DNA of 22,257 nucleotides, taken from positions 1 through 22,257 of the forward strand of contig JALVGO010000251.1 in NCBI GenBank assembly GCA_027029065.1, read 5' to 3'. Under the pieces are notes generated by a model. That model made no database searches and was not told where the DNA came from. It saw nothing but the letters and a program-made list of their open reading frames with translations. Positions within the stretch are counted from its first letter, which is position 1; every line of letters begins with the position of its first letter. Below are positions 1 to 7,630 of the stretch, one piece after another. The position numbers and the translations under genes are program-made. The DNA comes from Sulfurovum sp. GTDB taxonomy: Bacteria; Campylobacterota; Campylobacteria; Campylobacterales; Sulfurovaceae.

Positions 1-41
1 AACTTGTTTTTAATGATTTTTTCTTGTGTATGTAGATTCAT
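1..41 (-). CDS. Start of a transposase-like gene (partial, runs off left edge)
   Basis: An ATG on the minus strand at 41-39 is followed by 13 open codons (MNLHTQEKIIKNK) up to the window edge. It is preceded by a good ribosome binding site, GGAGAG, five bases upstream. The opening residues resemble, from memory, the N-terminus of an IS481-type transposase group whose members begin roughly M-x-x-H-x-Q-x-I-x-x-K and then continue into a helix-turn-helix. Thirteen residues cannot prove this. The TGT-ending sequence about 80 bases upstream fits an insertion sequence end. It could instead be any small gene start. Confidence 0.4.
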   Translation of the reverse strand, partial: MNLHTQEKIIKNK

Positions 42-122
42 TGTCTCTCCTAAACAATTTGTCTAGGAGAAATTGTAGTCCTGTTTGTTTAACAGTTGTC
101 AGATTATGTTGTGACTAATACA
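1..122 (-). mobile_element. Probable end of an insertion sequence (IS481-like), partial
   Basis: Read on the minus strand from 122 the sequence starts TGTATTAGTCACAAC and continues to a TCTGACA around 97-103. About 80 bases later comes a ribosome binding site and the transposase-like start at 41. A TGT terminus followed by a short leader and a transposase is the usual IS481 arrangement. The leader also holds nested inverted repeats: CTCCTA (47-52) with TAGGAG (64-69), and ACAATTT (54-60) with AAATTGT (70-76). The opposite IS end and the target duplication are outside the window, so this is an inference. The IS would end about 30 bases past the stop codon of the 753-aa gene. Confidence 0.35.
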
Positions 123-154
123 AATAACCCCTAAAATTGATATAAAAAGCTTTT

Positions 155-2416
155 TTATTCATCTATCATTTTAATACATAATTTTTTTAATTTGTCAAAC
201 CTAGATTTATCATAGTGCGTAATTGGTTTAAGATGCCTAAATAGTCTTTCAATCGCCTCTTCATCAAACCTATTATTTTCAGATATCAAATCTTTTGCGA
301 TATTACCAAATAACCAATAAGCTTTCATCAAATATGTTTTTTGTATTCTCTTATTATTAATACTTTTTTCGATCTCCAAAAATGCATTGAGCTCTGTACT
401 AAATGCCTCAATATTTTTTTTAATATCTTCAGGCAATAGATTTTTTGTCATACAGGCTAAGGAAACAGCTTGTAACCCATTGATAGCATATTTTACGATG
501 GTTGGAAAATCTTCAGGAGTTTTTCTCTTTACCTCTTCAAATTGTTTATATATTTTTTTAATATCATTATATACTTCTATATCTTCTCCCTGCTTTACCA
601 AGAAATGGTACTTTGCTATTTGTAACGCAATTTTCTCAACATTAAATCTGTATGGATTAATCTTTATAGCTGGTCTTTTCTTTTTGTCTTCTTTTAGTGC
701 AGACAGTGCCTTATCAATCAACTGTTCCGTATCTTTCAATTCATCTACACTATAGGCATTTAACCTTTTAGAAATTGCCAAAAGATAATAGGATTCTCTA
801 CCAGATATACTACTGTTGCTTTTTGTTTTTGGTTTTTCTTCGGCTATCATAACGGCATAACCAGCCATATCTTCTGCTGCTTTCCATCTCTCTATTGATG
901 CAAAAATTGTTGCAGTAACCAAAAAATATAAATAACCTAAATCATTGATTCCTATCTCTTTGGAAACACAGTCCTTTTCTAAATCTTTTAAGGCTTTGCT
1001 GAGATCAGTTTTGGATAAATCACTATCTAAAAAATGTTCAAAAAGGGAGTTTGCATTACTTAGACTATCAAATTGAATATTTGGTGGATTTCTTACAGGT
1101 GATCTTTTGCCTATTTTCAGCATTAAAATTCCAGCTTTTGCAAATGTTGCTACCAAAGATATCCTAAGCTTTAATATTTCTTGTTTAATATCTTTTGAGA
1201 GTTTTTTTAACTCTTTAGCAAACTCTTTTTTTGTAGTTTTTGATGCAAGTTTTTTTCTTAAAGTATCAAGTATATCACTAAACAATTCATTGGAATTAAT
1301 CAAAGATGATTGTATAGTTTTGTCTCTAAATTCTATCCATTCTTTCTCTAAATCTTTTATTGCAAAACTATTTTCAGTTTCAGTTTTTTTATTATTTAAA
1401 GCTCGAAATCCCAAAATATAATCTATAGTATCATTAGAATTTTCTGCATAACCAAATGCGCTTGGTAAAAAGCTATGAAAATGACGAATATATTTTTTTA
1501 AAAAATCACTTTCTTTCTCTTGTGCAGCCCTAATTATTGAATTAGCTCCTGTGATTAGAATCATTCTTCCTCCAAGTGGAGCCAGTTTTCTATTGATTGT
1601 TTCCAGTCTTGCCAGAGCATAGGCATCAGCTTCAAGTTTTTTTGCTTGATAACTATTTATGCTGCTTTTTTCGTTAAAAAGGATATTAATCCATTCTTCT
1701 TTATATTCATACTCATATAGCCAATCCTCAATATCATCAGCAACCAATGCCTCGCTAATAATGCTTAAATCTTTATCATTTCTATATATTTCGGCTGCAT
1801 CGTCAGTAGATATTAATGTACTATCAGAAAGCACTTGTAAATAGTTTTTCATCTCCAATAGATAGTCTGCTTTGCTACTCGTTAAGAGATCTCCCAATTT
1901 ATCAATTATTTCTAAAATATCGCTATCATCATCTTCTTGACTAATTGTATTTTCTAAATTTTTTATAACTTTTTCAGAAATATTTTTAAGTTCATCTGAA
2001 ATATTATCAAAAGCATCTCTTGCCAAAGAAGCATCTCTTGCCACTGCTTCATAAACTCTTTTGGTCTCTGCTGCTTGTGTTGGTAATTGAAAAATAGGAT
2101 ATTTGTTGTTTAATATAAAAAAAATATATTTGGCAATGACAAAAGTTATGGCACTAGCTGCTTGATCATCTTTTTGCTCTGGAGGGAATATAACTCCATA
2201 AGGAATAGACCCTTCTTCGGAATTACCAGTTCCTTGTTGGGCAGGAGCACAATAACATTTAACTATGTCTGTATCAACTGCATAAAGAACAAAATGAGAT
2301 TCATCTTCCTCAAGAAATCTTTTTGTCTCATTTGTCCACTTGATTTTTTCTTCCAAATTTATAGAAGCAAGTGTCCAGTCTATATAATCTTTTATTGCAT
2401 TTTTTGGACTAGGCAC
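155..2416 (-). CDS. Large protein with divergent PIN-nuclease-like N-terminus; last gene of a three-gene cargo operon
   Basis: The 753-aa protein matches no family I know as a whole. Residues 42-52 (FVLYAVDTDIV) look like the first strand and catalytic Asp of a PIN ribonuclease domain. Residues 262-272 (EADAYALARLE) look like its third acidic helix, and 285-293 (MILITGANS) like the final strand, where the usual last Asp is absent. A mostly helical, acidic stretch of about 200 residues separates the first motif from the others. The remaining 450 residues are helical and lysine-rich, with possible TPR-like helices near 500-600. The start is GTG, supported by AGGAG about ten bases upstream. It overlaps the 314-aa gene by 8 bases, which suggests translational coupling. 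A perfect palindrome AAAAAGCTTTTT (144-155) at the stop may help end transcription. The PIN call is inference; a nucleic-acid-cleaving effector is the most likely role. Confidence 0.75.
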   Translation of the reverse strand: MPSPKNAIKDYIDWTLASINLEEKIKWTNETKRFLEEDESHFVLYAVDTDIVKCYCAPAQQGTGNSEEGSIPYGVIFPPEQKDDQAASAITFVIAKYIFFILNNKYPIFQLPTQAAETKRVYEAVARDASLARDAFDNISDELKNISEKVIKNLENTISQEDDDSDILEIIDKLGDLLTSSKADYLLEMKNYLQVLSDSTLISTDDAAEIYRNDKDLSIISEALVADDIEDWLYEYEYKEEWINILFNEKSSINSYQAKKLEADAYALARLETINRKLAPLGGRMILITGANSIIRAAQEKESDFLKKYIRHFHSFLPSAFGYAENSNDTIDYILGFRALNNKKTETENSFAIKDLEKEWIEFRDKTIQSSLINSNELFSDILDTLRKKLASKTTKKEFAKELKKLSKDIKQEILKLRISLVATFAKAGILMLKIGKRSPVRNPPNIQFDSLSNANSLFEHFLDSDLSKTDLSKALKDLEKDCVSKEIGINDLGYLYFLVTATIFASIERWKAAEDMAGYAVMIAEEKPKTKSNSSISGRESYYLLAISKRLNAYSVDELKDTEQLIDKALSALKEDKKKRPAIKINPYRFNVEKIALQIAKYHFLVKQGEDIEVYNDIKKIYKQFEEVKRKTPEDFPTIVKYAINGLQAVSLACMTKNLLPEDIKKNIEAFSTELNAFLEIEKSINNKRIQKTYLMKAYWLFGNIAKDLISENNRFDEEAIERLFRHLKPITHYDKSRFDKLKKLCIKMIDE

Positions 2417-3353
2417 TTTGTTTAGCTCCTAAAAGATTTTGAGTAGCTTCTCTCATGTTTTTTTCTCTAAAACCCGATTCATGAGGCATTGGTATTGTAC
2501 TCTTTGGTTCTTTATAAGTGATAATTTCTAATTTTAATGCATCAACTCTTGGTTTTAACAATAAAAAATCTAAATAGTTCTCTTTGCATACTATAAAGAA
2601 ATCAATAAAATCTTCATCGTTTTTTAAAATATTACTATATTTTTTTCCATATCGGTCAATGGGCGTAATATGTTCATTAAGGTAAATGCCTCTGGCTTTA
2701 TATAATTCACTGCGATAGCTAAATAAAGCCTTTTTTAAATACTTATTTCTAATATATTTTTGACTATTTCGAGGATCAATCTCTAATAATCTTTCTAATA
2801 ATTTGAAAGATAAGAAGTCATAATCATGTATATAATTTATCGTGGTCTCATAAAAATACTTTGCCTCATCATTTATACCAAAAGAATATACAGCATTAAA
2901 CGACTCTAGAAAAAAATCATATCCATCTTCTTTGTGCATCGATCTGAATTGTTCTAGTCTTATTAGTTTATTCAAAATAGATATTGACTCATTTAGTTTC
3001 ATTTCAACTATAACATTTAAAATAAAATTCCATGCTTTGCGGTTATCAATATAATAATTCTTTTTTTCCAATAAGGATATTATAGATTTCACAAATAGAG
3101 TATATGGAGAAAAACTACTGTTCTCTATTTTATGACGAGGAAGTCCATTTCCAATGGTTGATAAAATAGAAACACCATTATCTTCTGCTGAAAATAATAT
3201 ATCAAATGGAGCAAAAGATGCTACTTTACCGTCACTTACCCAAGATTCAATACTTGTCAATATCCACCAGTATAATTTCTCTTCCTGCTTTTCTAAAGTT
3301 TTTTCACCAAGATTTGAATCAAAAAGCTCAATTATTTTCTGTTTATTTATCAT
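2409..3353 (-). CDS. Uncharacterised helical protein, middle gene of the PIN-like operon
   Basis: I do not recognise this 314-aa protein. It is soluble by appearance, with no signal peptide or membrane segment, and is predicted to be nearly all helical. The N-terminal part holds a Trp-rich patch (KLYWWILTSIESWVSDG, around residues 22-38) and the rest alternates aromatic and lysine/glutamate-rich helices. Its start codon ATG (3353-3351) overlaps the stop of the upstream 340-aa gene as ATGA, and its own stop overlaps the start of the 753-aa gene by 8 bases. This tight coupling argues that the three products act together, probably in a complex, with this one as adaptor or sensor. That role is inference only. 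Confidence 0.7.
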   Translation of the reverse strand: MINKQKIIELFDSNLGEKTLEKQEEKLYWWILTSIESWVSDGKVASFAPFDILFSAEDNGVSILSTIGNGLPRHKIENSSFSPYTLFVKSIISLLEKKNYYIDNRKAWNFILNVIVEMKLNESISILNKLIRLEQFRSMHKEDGYDFFLESFNAVYSFGINDEAKYFYETTINYIHDYDFLSFKLLERLLEIDPRNSQKYIRNKYLKKALFSYRSELYKARGIYLNEHITPIDRYGKKYSNILKNDEDFIDFFIVCKENYLDFLLLKPRVDALKLEIITYKEPKSTIPMPHESGFREKNMREATQNLLGAKQSA

Positions 3354-4372
3354 ATTGAAAGGAAACTCCTAGCTATCGTTTCTGGTTCTCGACTACGCGA
3401 TATGTTCTCGCAAAACAAATCATCATTAACACCAAGAAAATCTTTTCTTGGAACTCTAGGATATCCTAAAAATGTTAACGCAACCTTATCAGGGGTAAAA
3501 TTCCCTGTGACAATCTCCATTGCACCCAATTCACCATTATGATCAGAAAGCACCTCTAACTGTGTTGCTCTACCATAATTTCGTGCTTCTTCCTCAAGGT
3601 CACCATAAGCACCTCTAAACCTTTCGTGTGCAGCTGAATCAATTACTGTTGGTCTAAATAAGCTTCTATCTTTTACTTGTATTTTTATAGCTACCAACAA
3701 AGGGCAATATTTCTTTTCAGCTGAGTCCAAATTAGTGCCAAAATGAGATAACCCAAGATTATCTCTTGCAATGTCTGCCAAATATGTCATTGTACTTTTA
3801 TGACATTTCTTATCTTTTAAAATTTTACCTGCAATATCCTTACTAAACCATACCAAACCAGCTGGATCGCTTTTTATAAATTCATCTTTTTTTAATTCTA
3901 TTTCAAAAAAATTAAGTCCTGCTGTTAATTCTTCTTGAACGGATAAGAGTTCTTCCTCGTTTTCCTCCATATTGTCATAAATTCTATCATCAAAATCTAG
4001 ACAAAAATCATCAGCAATTTCAAAAGCTTCTCTATACTTTTTGTTAATATTATTACTTAGTCTCTTTTTAAAATCACTATATGCCAAGACTGTATATAGC
4101 TCAATTTGAGAAAAAGCATACTCTTTACCCTGCATGAAAAAAGATGGAAATTTTTGAGCAACTTTCCAAAAAATATTTTTTATTTCATCAGATCTCTGAC
4201 CATAACTTCCTTCTGCCCATTGAATAATAAATTCTTTAGCAATTTGCCTTGAAAACACACCACAATTAACTGCATCTATGAAATTAAGCATGGTAATCCG
4301 ACCGACACTTGTACTTTTCAAAGTATCGACCAAGGCTACTACTTTTTTATTCTCATGCATTTTACTAACCAT
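3350..4372 (-). CDS. Uncharacterised protein, first gene of the PIN-like three-gene set
   Basis: This 340-aa protein matches no family I can name. It is soluble, with a helical N-terminal half (residues 1-125), a strongly acidic patch at about 134-150, and a C-terminal half that looks mixed alpha/beta. Distinctive stretches are RPTVIDSAAHERFRGAYG (240-257) and FLGYPRVPRKDF (301-312). Their conserved-looking His, Arg and Asp residues could mark an active or binding site. The first ATG (4372) sits directly against AAGGA, which is too close. A second ATG at residue 5 is about 12 bases from it, so the true start may be 4360. The gene ends in an ATGA overlap with the 314-aa gene. A 63-base gap separates it from the membrane-protein gene upstream, so it may share that promoter or have its own. 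Confidence 0.7.
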   Translation of the reverse strand: MVSKMHENKKVVALVDTLKSTSVGRITMLNFIDAVNCGVFSRQIAKEFIIQWAEGSYGQRSDEIKNIFWKVAQKFPSFFMQGKEYAFSQIELYTVLAYSDFKKRLSNNINKKYREAFEIADDFCLDFDDRIYDNMEENEEELLSVQEELTAGLNFFEIELKKDEFIKSDPAGLVWFSKDIAGKILKDKKCHKSTMTYLADIARDNLGLSHFGTNLDSAEKKYCPLLVAIKIQVKDRSLFRPTVIDSAAHERFRGAYGDLEEEARNYGRATQLEVLSDHNGELGAMEIVTGNFTPDKVALTFLGYPRVPRKDFLGVNDDLFCENISRSREPETIARSFLSI

Positions 4373-4435
4373 TCCTTTAAAAAAATTATACTCTTATTTA
4401 TTTAAAGAAATTATTTCTTCTTAAGCGAAGTTGGT

Positions 4436-5089
4436 TTACTTTTTTAAATTGTTATACTTTAACCGAATTCTTTTTGATTTACTTTCTTTTTTTGAAGTGT
4501 CAAACCAACTCAATTCTGTTATAGCCCACAACAACATAAATAAAGTCACTATAGCCATTATACCTACACTTAAATTTCCATAAAAAATCTTATATGGTTT
4601 TTTGTTAATCTGCTTTTGGTGAAGATCTTTAGTTAAATTAATTTCTTGTGGTTCTAAATATTTTATTGACTTTATTGTAAGCTTTTCAAAATTCTTAAAT
4701 GTATCTTTTATTATACTAAGATTTGCATCAGTTTTAAGCTCATACATTAATTTCGTTTTAAAATAATCTGTTTTAACTTTTTTAATGTAGTTTTCTGTAC
4801 TAAATAAAAAAACAAACATAAGTGTTATTATCGAAAAATAAACTTTCCACATTTTTAATATTATAGCTCTATCTTCTTTATTTTCTGTATCTGCAAAATA
4901 GAATAAGGATAGAGGTAGCCATAAAAAAAGAGCTAAATATAAAAAGATTTTCAATACATTTCCGTATGGTGCAATTAACATTAACGCAAATGTTAAGAAC
5001 ATAGAAAATACGATAATAGATTTAGTAACAATAATAATTTTCTTTTTATATTTAAATAATAGCCACTTTATTGATGTTATATATTCCAT
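4436..5089 (-). CDS. Four-helix inner-membrane protein of unknown function
   Basis: The 217-aa protein has four clear hydrophobic segments at about residues 18-42, 45-67, 84-100 and 170-194. A lysine-rich loop of about 70 residues lies between helices 3 and 4, and a basic tail follows helix 4. No family is recognised. Its start overlaps the end of the 120-aa gene by 13 bases, so it is probably translated by coupling; no strong ribosome binding site is seen. It is followed after 63 bases by the three-gene PIN-like set in the same direction. It could be a membrane partner of that set, such as a pore or anchor, or an independent exclusion-type membrane protein. Its coding sequence is very AT-rich, unlike the 120-aa gene just before it. 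Confidence 0.65.
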   Translation of the reverse strand: MEYITSIKWLLFKYKKKIIIVTKSIIVFSMFLTFALMLIAPYGNVLKIFLYLALFLWLPLSLFYFADTENKEDRAIILKMWKVYFSIITLMFVFLFSTENYIKKVKTDYFKTKLMYELKTDANLSIIKDTFKNFEKLTIKSIKYLEPQEINLTKDLHQKQINKKPYKIFYGNLSVGIMAIVTLFMLLWAITELSWFDTSKKESKSKRIRLKYNNLKK

Positions 5090-5439
5090 AGTCCAGTCTC
5101 ATTAAGTAGTTTTTGTTTTTCCTGCTCCAGATCTTCTGGAGACATCATCATAAATCGCATCATCTCCGTAGCATTTGGAAAATACTCTGGAGTCATTACA
5201 TTTGCAAGGATCTCTTTGTGAGGCATACGTTCAAAGACATACTCTGTAATCTTCTCCATCTCTTCATTATCGTAATCTATATCTTTTAGATCTGCAACAA
5301 TGTGCGATAGGCGGAGATACTCCAAAAATAGGATATAGTGGGTTTGATATACATCTTCTTTATAAAAGCCATTGATCTCTTCTATAGATGCTGCCAAGGC
5401 TTCATCAAAAGTCTTTTGCTCTTCTGCTGATAGTGTCAT
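5077..5439 (-). CDS. Small acidic protein next to the putative oriT
   Basis: This unrecognised 120-aa protein is acidic and helical, with a methionine-rich motif (TEMMRFMMMSPEDLEQ) near residues 91-106. The ATG start is backed by GAGGAAG five to ten bases upstream. It reads away from the putative origin of transfer (5504-5551), in the position that traJ holds in RP4, but it does not look like TraJ, whose homologue lies at 12542. Its base and codon use is less AT-rich than the four cargo genes after it and more like the element's transfer genes. It may therefore be a backbone gene behind which cargo was inserted. A role in mobilization is possible but unproven. Confidence 0.6.
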   Translation of the reverse strand: MTLSAEEQKTFDEALAASIEEINGFYKEDVYQTHYILFLEYLRLSHIVADLKDIDYDNEEMEKITEYVFERMPHKEILANVMTPEYFPNATEMMRFMMMSPEDLEQEKQKLLNETGLWNI

Positions 5440-5503
5440 TCTTCTTCCTCTTTTGATCTATTTTCGTTGAGTTGCCATTGGCAGCGAATAAGTTTCAAGA
5501 CGG

Positions 5504-5551
5504 CTATAACAGGCAAAATTTTTAATTTTGTCGGATATAGACCCATCTTGC
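5504..5551 (+). other. oriT: Candidate origin of transfer (oriT), MOBP/IncP layout
   Basis: An imperfect inverted repeat has left arm CTATAACAGGCAAAATT (5504-5520), a three-base loop, and right arm AATTTTGTCGGATATAG (5524-5540); 14 of 17 positions pair. Ten bases beyond the right arm the plus strand reads CATCTTG|C, with the putative nick between 5550 and 5551. Known MOBP nick cores are TATCCTG (RP4) and CATCTTG (R64), and in RP4 the TraJ-binding inverted repeat lies just upstream of nic in the same order. A TraK-like gene lies on the leading side, as in RP4. No relaxase is in the window, so a relaxase supplied in trans, or from beyond the left edge, would have to act here. Confidence 0.55.
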
Positions 5552-5622
5552 CTTTCAGTTCCGTTACCTGAATTTATTCATAATGTATTGTATCTTAACT
5601 TTTTGGAAAAAAAGATTAAAAA

Positions 5623-5709
5623 CGGTAAGTTTCGGTAATATATAGTAATTTACGATATATTTTAAATAAGTAATGTTACAATACGATAATATATGACTCC
5701 AAAAAAGGA
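5623..5709 (+). promoter_or_regulatory. AT-rich control region upstream of the TraK-like gene
   Basis: The 5440-5714 stretch has no gene. Beyond the oriT candidate it contains three GTAA motifs spaced exactly 10 bases apart (5625, 5635, 5645) and a fourth at 5670. The last two lie in small palindromes, GTAATTTAC (5645-5653) and GTAATGTTAC (5670-5679). A possible -10 element, GATAAT, lies at 5685-5690 and the ribosome binding site AAGGA at 5705-5709. Helical phasing and A-tracts suggest a bent protein-binding region like the TraK site of RP4; this is inference. Confidence 0.4.
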
Positions 5710-5714
5710 TCACA

Positions 5715-6125
5715 ATGGCTAATACAGGTGAAAAATTACCAAACGGTGAAGCAGTTAGAGAGTTTTACGCCTCACTTGATATGATTGAAGATTACTACTG
5801 GAATAAGGGCTATAGAAAAAAAGCATACCTCTATCGTACACTCAAAGAAAAGCTTGGATGGAGAATGTCTCTGGAGTCATTTAAGTATCATTTCAAAAGA
5901 GCTATTGAGTCCAAGACTAATAGCAGCCCTAAAGATACTGCATCAGAGAAATCCCCTGCTCCAGATACAGAAGTTATCCAGAAAGAGCCGAAGGCTCAAA
6001 CACCAAAAGAGGAAACCTCTGCCCCCTCACCTGCTGCTAAAGGTCCTAAAATTGTTGATAGTAATTTTGGACAGGTCAAGAAGATTAAAAAGAATACCAG
6101 GACAGAACGGGAGAGTATTGGGTAA
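5715..6125 (+). CDS. TraK-like oriT-binding protein (tentative)
   Basis: The 136-aa protein has a basic, helical N-terminal 65 residues and a Pro/Ala/Lys/Glu-rich tail (about 67-112) ending in a basic patch. The pattern 'short helix, then SLESFKYHFKRAI' (residues 52-64), followed by a low-complexity tail, is like that of RP4 TraK, a 134-aa protein that binds and wraps DNA at oriT. Length, location beside the oriT candidate and orientation away from it all agree. Sequence similarity alone is weak, so a generic DNA-binding protein is the alternative. The start has AAGGA five bases upstream. Its stop is one base from the convergent stop of the HEPN gene. Confidence 0.5.
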   Translation: MANTGEKLPNGEAVREFYASLDMIEDYYWNKGYRKKAYLYRTLKEKLGWRMSLESFKYHFKRAIESKTNSSPKDTASEKSPAPDTEVIQKEPKAQTPKEETSAPSPAAKGPKIVDSNFGQVKKIKKNTRTERESIG

Positions 6126-6126
6126 A

Positions 6127-7107
6127 TTATTCTTCTATTTTCGTCCAGTTAAATAAGATATTTTGAATCAAACATATGAGTTCTAAACCCTTATTACGTA
6201 TATTCTGTTGCTCTTCCTCGGAGAAAGTTTTTCCATGAAAAAGAGAATTTCTTATTTTAATTATTTGTTTTGCAAAATCTATATCAATATCTCTATCGAC
6301 TGTACCACATTTTATATTTTTAATCATAAATTTATCATTCAAAATCGTTATCAGTTTTTCATGTCTGCTTTCTAATGTTGCATTTGAAAGTGTACTTTGA
6401 ACTCTACTTACAATTCGTTCTACATTTTTAGATATATTTTCTTTTAAACATTTAACTACTTTTTCCATTTCTTCATTATCTAATAAACTAGAGGTAGCTA
6501 TATCATTTCTGAAATATGTTTCCATAAACTCTATAATGGTAAAAGCATTATAAAATTTTGTTGCAGGATCTGTTGCAGAAAGGGAACGATAATAACCTTC
6601 TAAAACATATTGAAAAACTTTATCATTACTGTAATTTAAAAAAATATTTAGCTTGCTAAAATCTATTTGTGTAATTGAGGTTATCTGAACATTTTCTTTA
6701 ATCATTATTTGATCAGAAAGCTTAATTACTTGTCCATTTTGTTCTTGGCTTTGCTCCTGAACATCTATTCTTTCTTGCTGTTCAATATTTACATTTGAAA
6801 TAAGATAGTCAAGTTTAAGATGTGTATTATGCTGATTGCTATTTCTGGATTGTATTATTAAAGAGGCTAAAGGCAATAATGAATTTAAAAAAAATTTTAC
6901 TTTTTCAATACAAGCAGCTTCATTCTCTGCAATTATGTTATCTATTAAAAGAGTATAGTTTCTAGCTTCTCCATAAAGTGAATAGTTAAATTCATCATAA
7001 GATGAACTAAATTTAAATTCCAATTCATTTTTATGGCTAAAATCATGCTTATCAAAGTTGCTTTTATACTCTAATTCCAAAGGTACTTTAACTTTGAATT
7101 TATACAT
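6127..7107 (-). CDS. HEPN-domain protein, likely RNase-type defence or toxin protein
   Basis: The 326-aa protein has a C-terminal helical domain (about 180-320) with KIRNSLFHGK at 284-293. R286 and H291 form the RxxxxH motif of HEPN ribonucleases. It is preceded by KFYNAFTIIEFMETYF (184-199), a helix typical of ApeA-like HEPN proteins. The N-terminal 150 residues look beta-rich and could be a sensor; they include a Gln/Glu-rich stretch at 109-125. HEPN proteins of this sort act as abortive-infection or toxin RNases, and some are only structural. The gene is co-transcribed with the HTH gene, with a 3-base gap. The start site has only a weak ribosome binding site, so coupling is likely. The domain is clear by motif; the defence role is inference. 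Confidence 0.65.
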   Translation of the reverse strand: MYKFKVKVPLELEYKSNFDKHDFSHKNELEFKFSSSYDEFNYSLYGEARNYTLLIDNIIAENEAACIEKVKFFLNSLLPLASLIIQSRNSNQHNTHLKLDYLISNVNIEQQERIDVQEQSQEQNGQVIKLSDQIMIKENVQITSITQIDFSKLNIFLNYSNDKVFQYVLEGYYRSLSATDPATKFYNAFTIIEFMETYFRNDIATSSLLDNEEMEKVVKCLKENISKNVERIVSRVQSTLSNATLESRHEKLITILNDKFMIKNIKCGTVDRDIDIDFAKQIIKIRNSLFHGKTFSEEEQQNIRNKGLELICLIQNILFNWTKIEE

Positions 7108-7110
7108 ATT

Positions 7111-7620
7111 TTAATTCTTGCCTAAAATTTCATCATAATATTTAATCAACACATAACACTCTATATTGGAAAAATTCTTATCTATCAAGTCTATAAGTTG
7201 TTTTTGACTTGACTTTTTTTCAAAAGATGCAGCATATCCTTTGATACGATCTATTAAAAACTTTTTACTTTTATCTTGATGAAGTTCAATATCTTCATCT
7301 TCTTTTATTTCTTCTAAAATGGTAGTTAGTATATGATTTGGTATAAGGCGATTAAGCCACATGATTAATCCCTCACCTTTAATTTTGTCCATTTTTGATG
7401 GCAAATTGAATTTTACATATTCTATAAATAATGGATCTGCTTTAGCCGCATCAAAATTTTCATAACGATTTATGCGTCCTGTTTGCAAAAACTCTTGAAG
7501 ATCTGACTCTGAATAGTAACGCTCCAAAAGAGATATGATCGGTCTTTTCTCCTTTATATAGTTATATACACTCTTTACAGAAACGCCCAATGTCTCTGCA
7601 ATTAATTCTTTATTAAGCAT
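7111..7620 (-). CDS. HTH DNA-binding protein paired with the HEPN gene
   Basis: The 169-aa protein starts MLNKELIAETLGVSVKSV. Residues 3-21 form a helix-turn-helix of the type that reads DNA or selects a start in MerR/XRE-like small regulators. The rest is helical and acidic. The ATG at 7620 is chosen over an upstream in-frame start because AGGAG lies five bases before it. It is divergent from the long transfer operon, and the shared 123-base spacer contains a perfect 15-bp inverted repeat. It is therefore probably the repressor of both directions, or an antitoxin-like regulator of the HEPN protein. The long C-terminal part (about 130 residues) is larger than a plain repressor needs and may contact the HEPN partner. 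Confidence 0.65.
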   Translation of the reverse strand: MLNKELIAETLGVSVKSVYNYIKEKRPIISLLERYYSESDLQEFLQTGRINRYENFDAAKADPLFIEYVKFNLPSKMDKIKGEGLIMWLNRLIPNHILTTILEEIKEDEDIELHQDKSKKFLIDRIKGYAASFEKKSSQKQLIDLIDKNFSNIECYVLIKYYDEILGKN

Positions 7621-7630
7621 GCTTACTCCT

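Noticed and set aside
47..53. CTCCTAA shared between the left edge (47-53) and the integrase stop region (14460-14466) as a possible att core
   Set aside because: Only seven bases, expected by chance, and the left copy lies in what looks like insertion-sequence leader.
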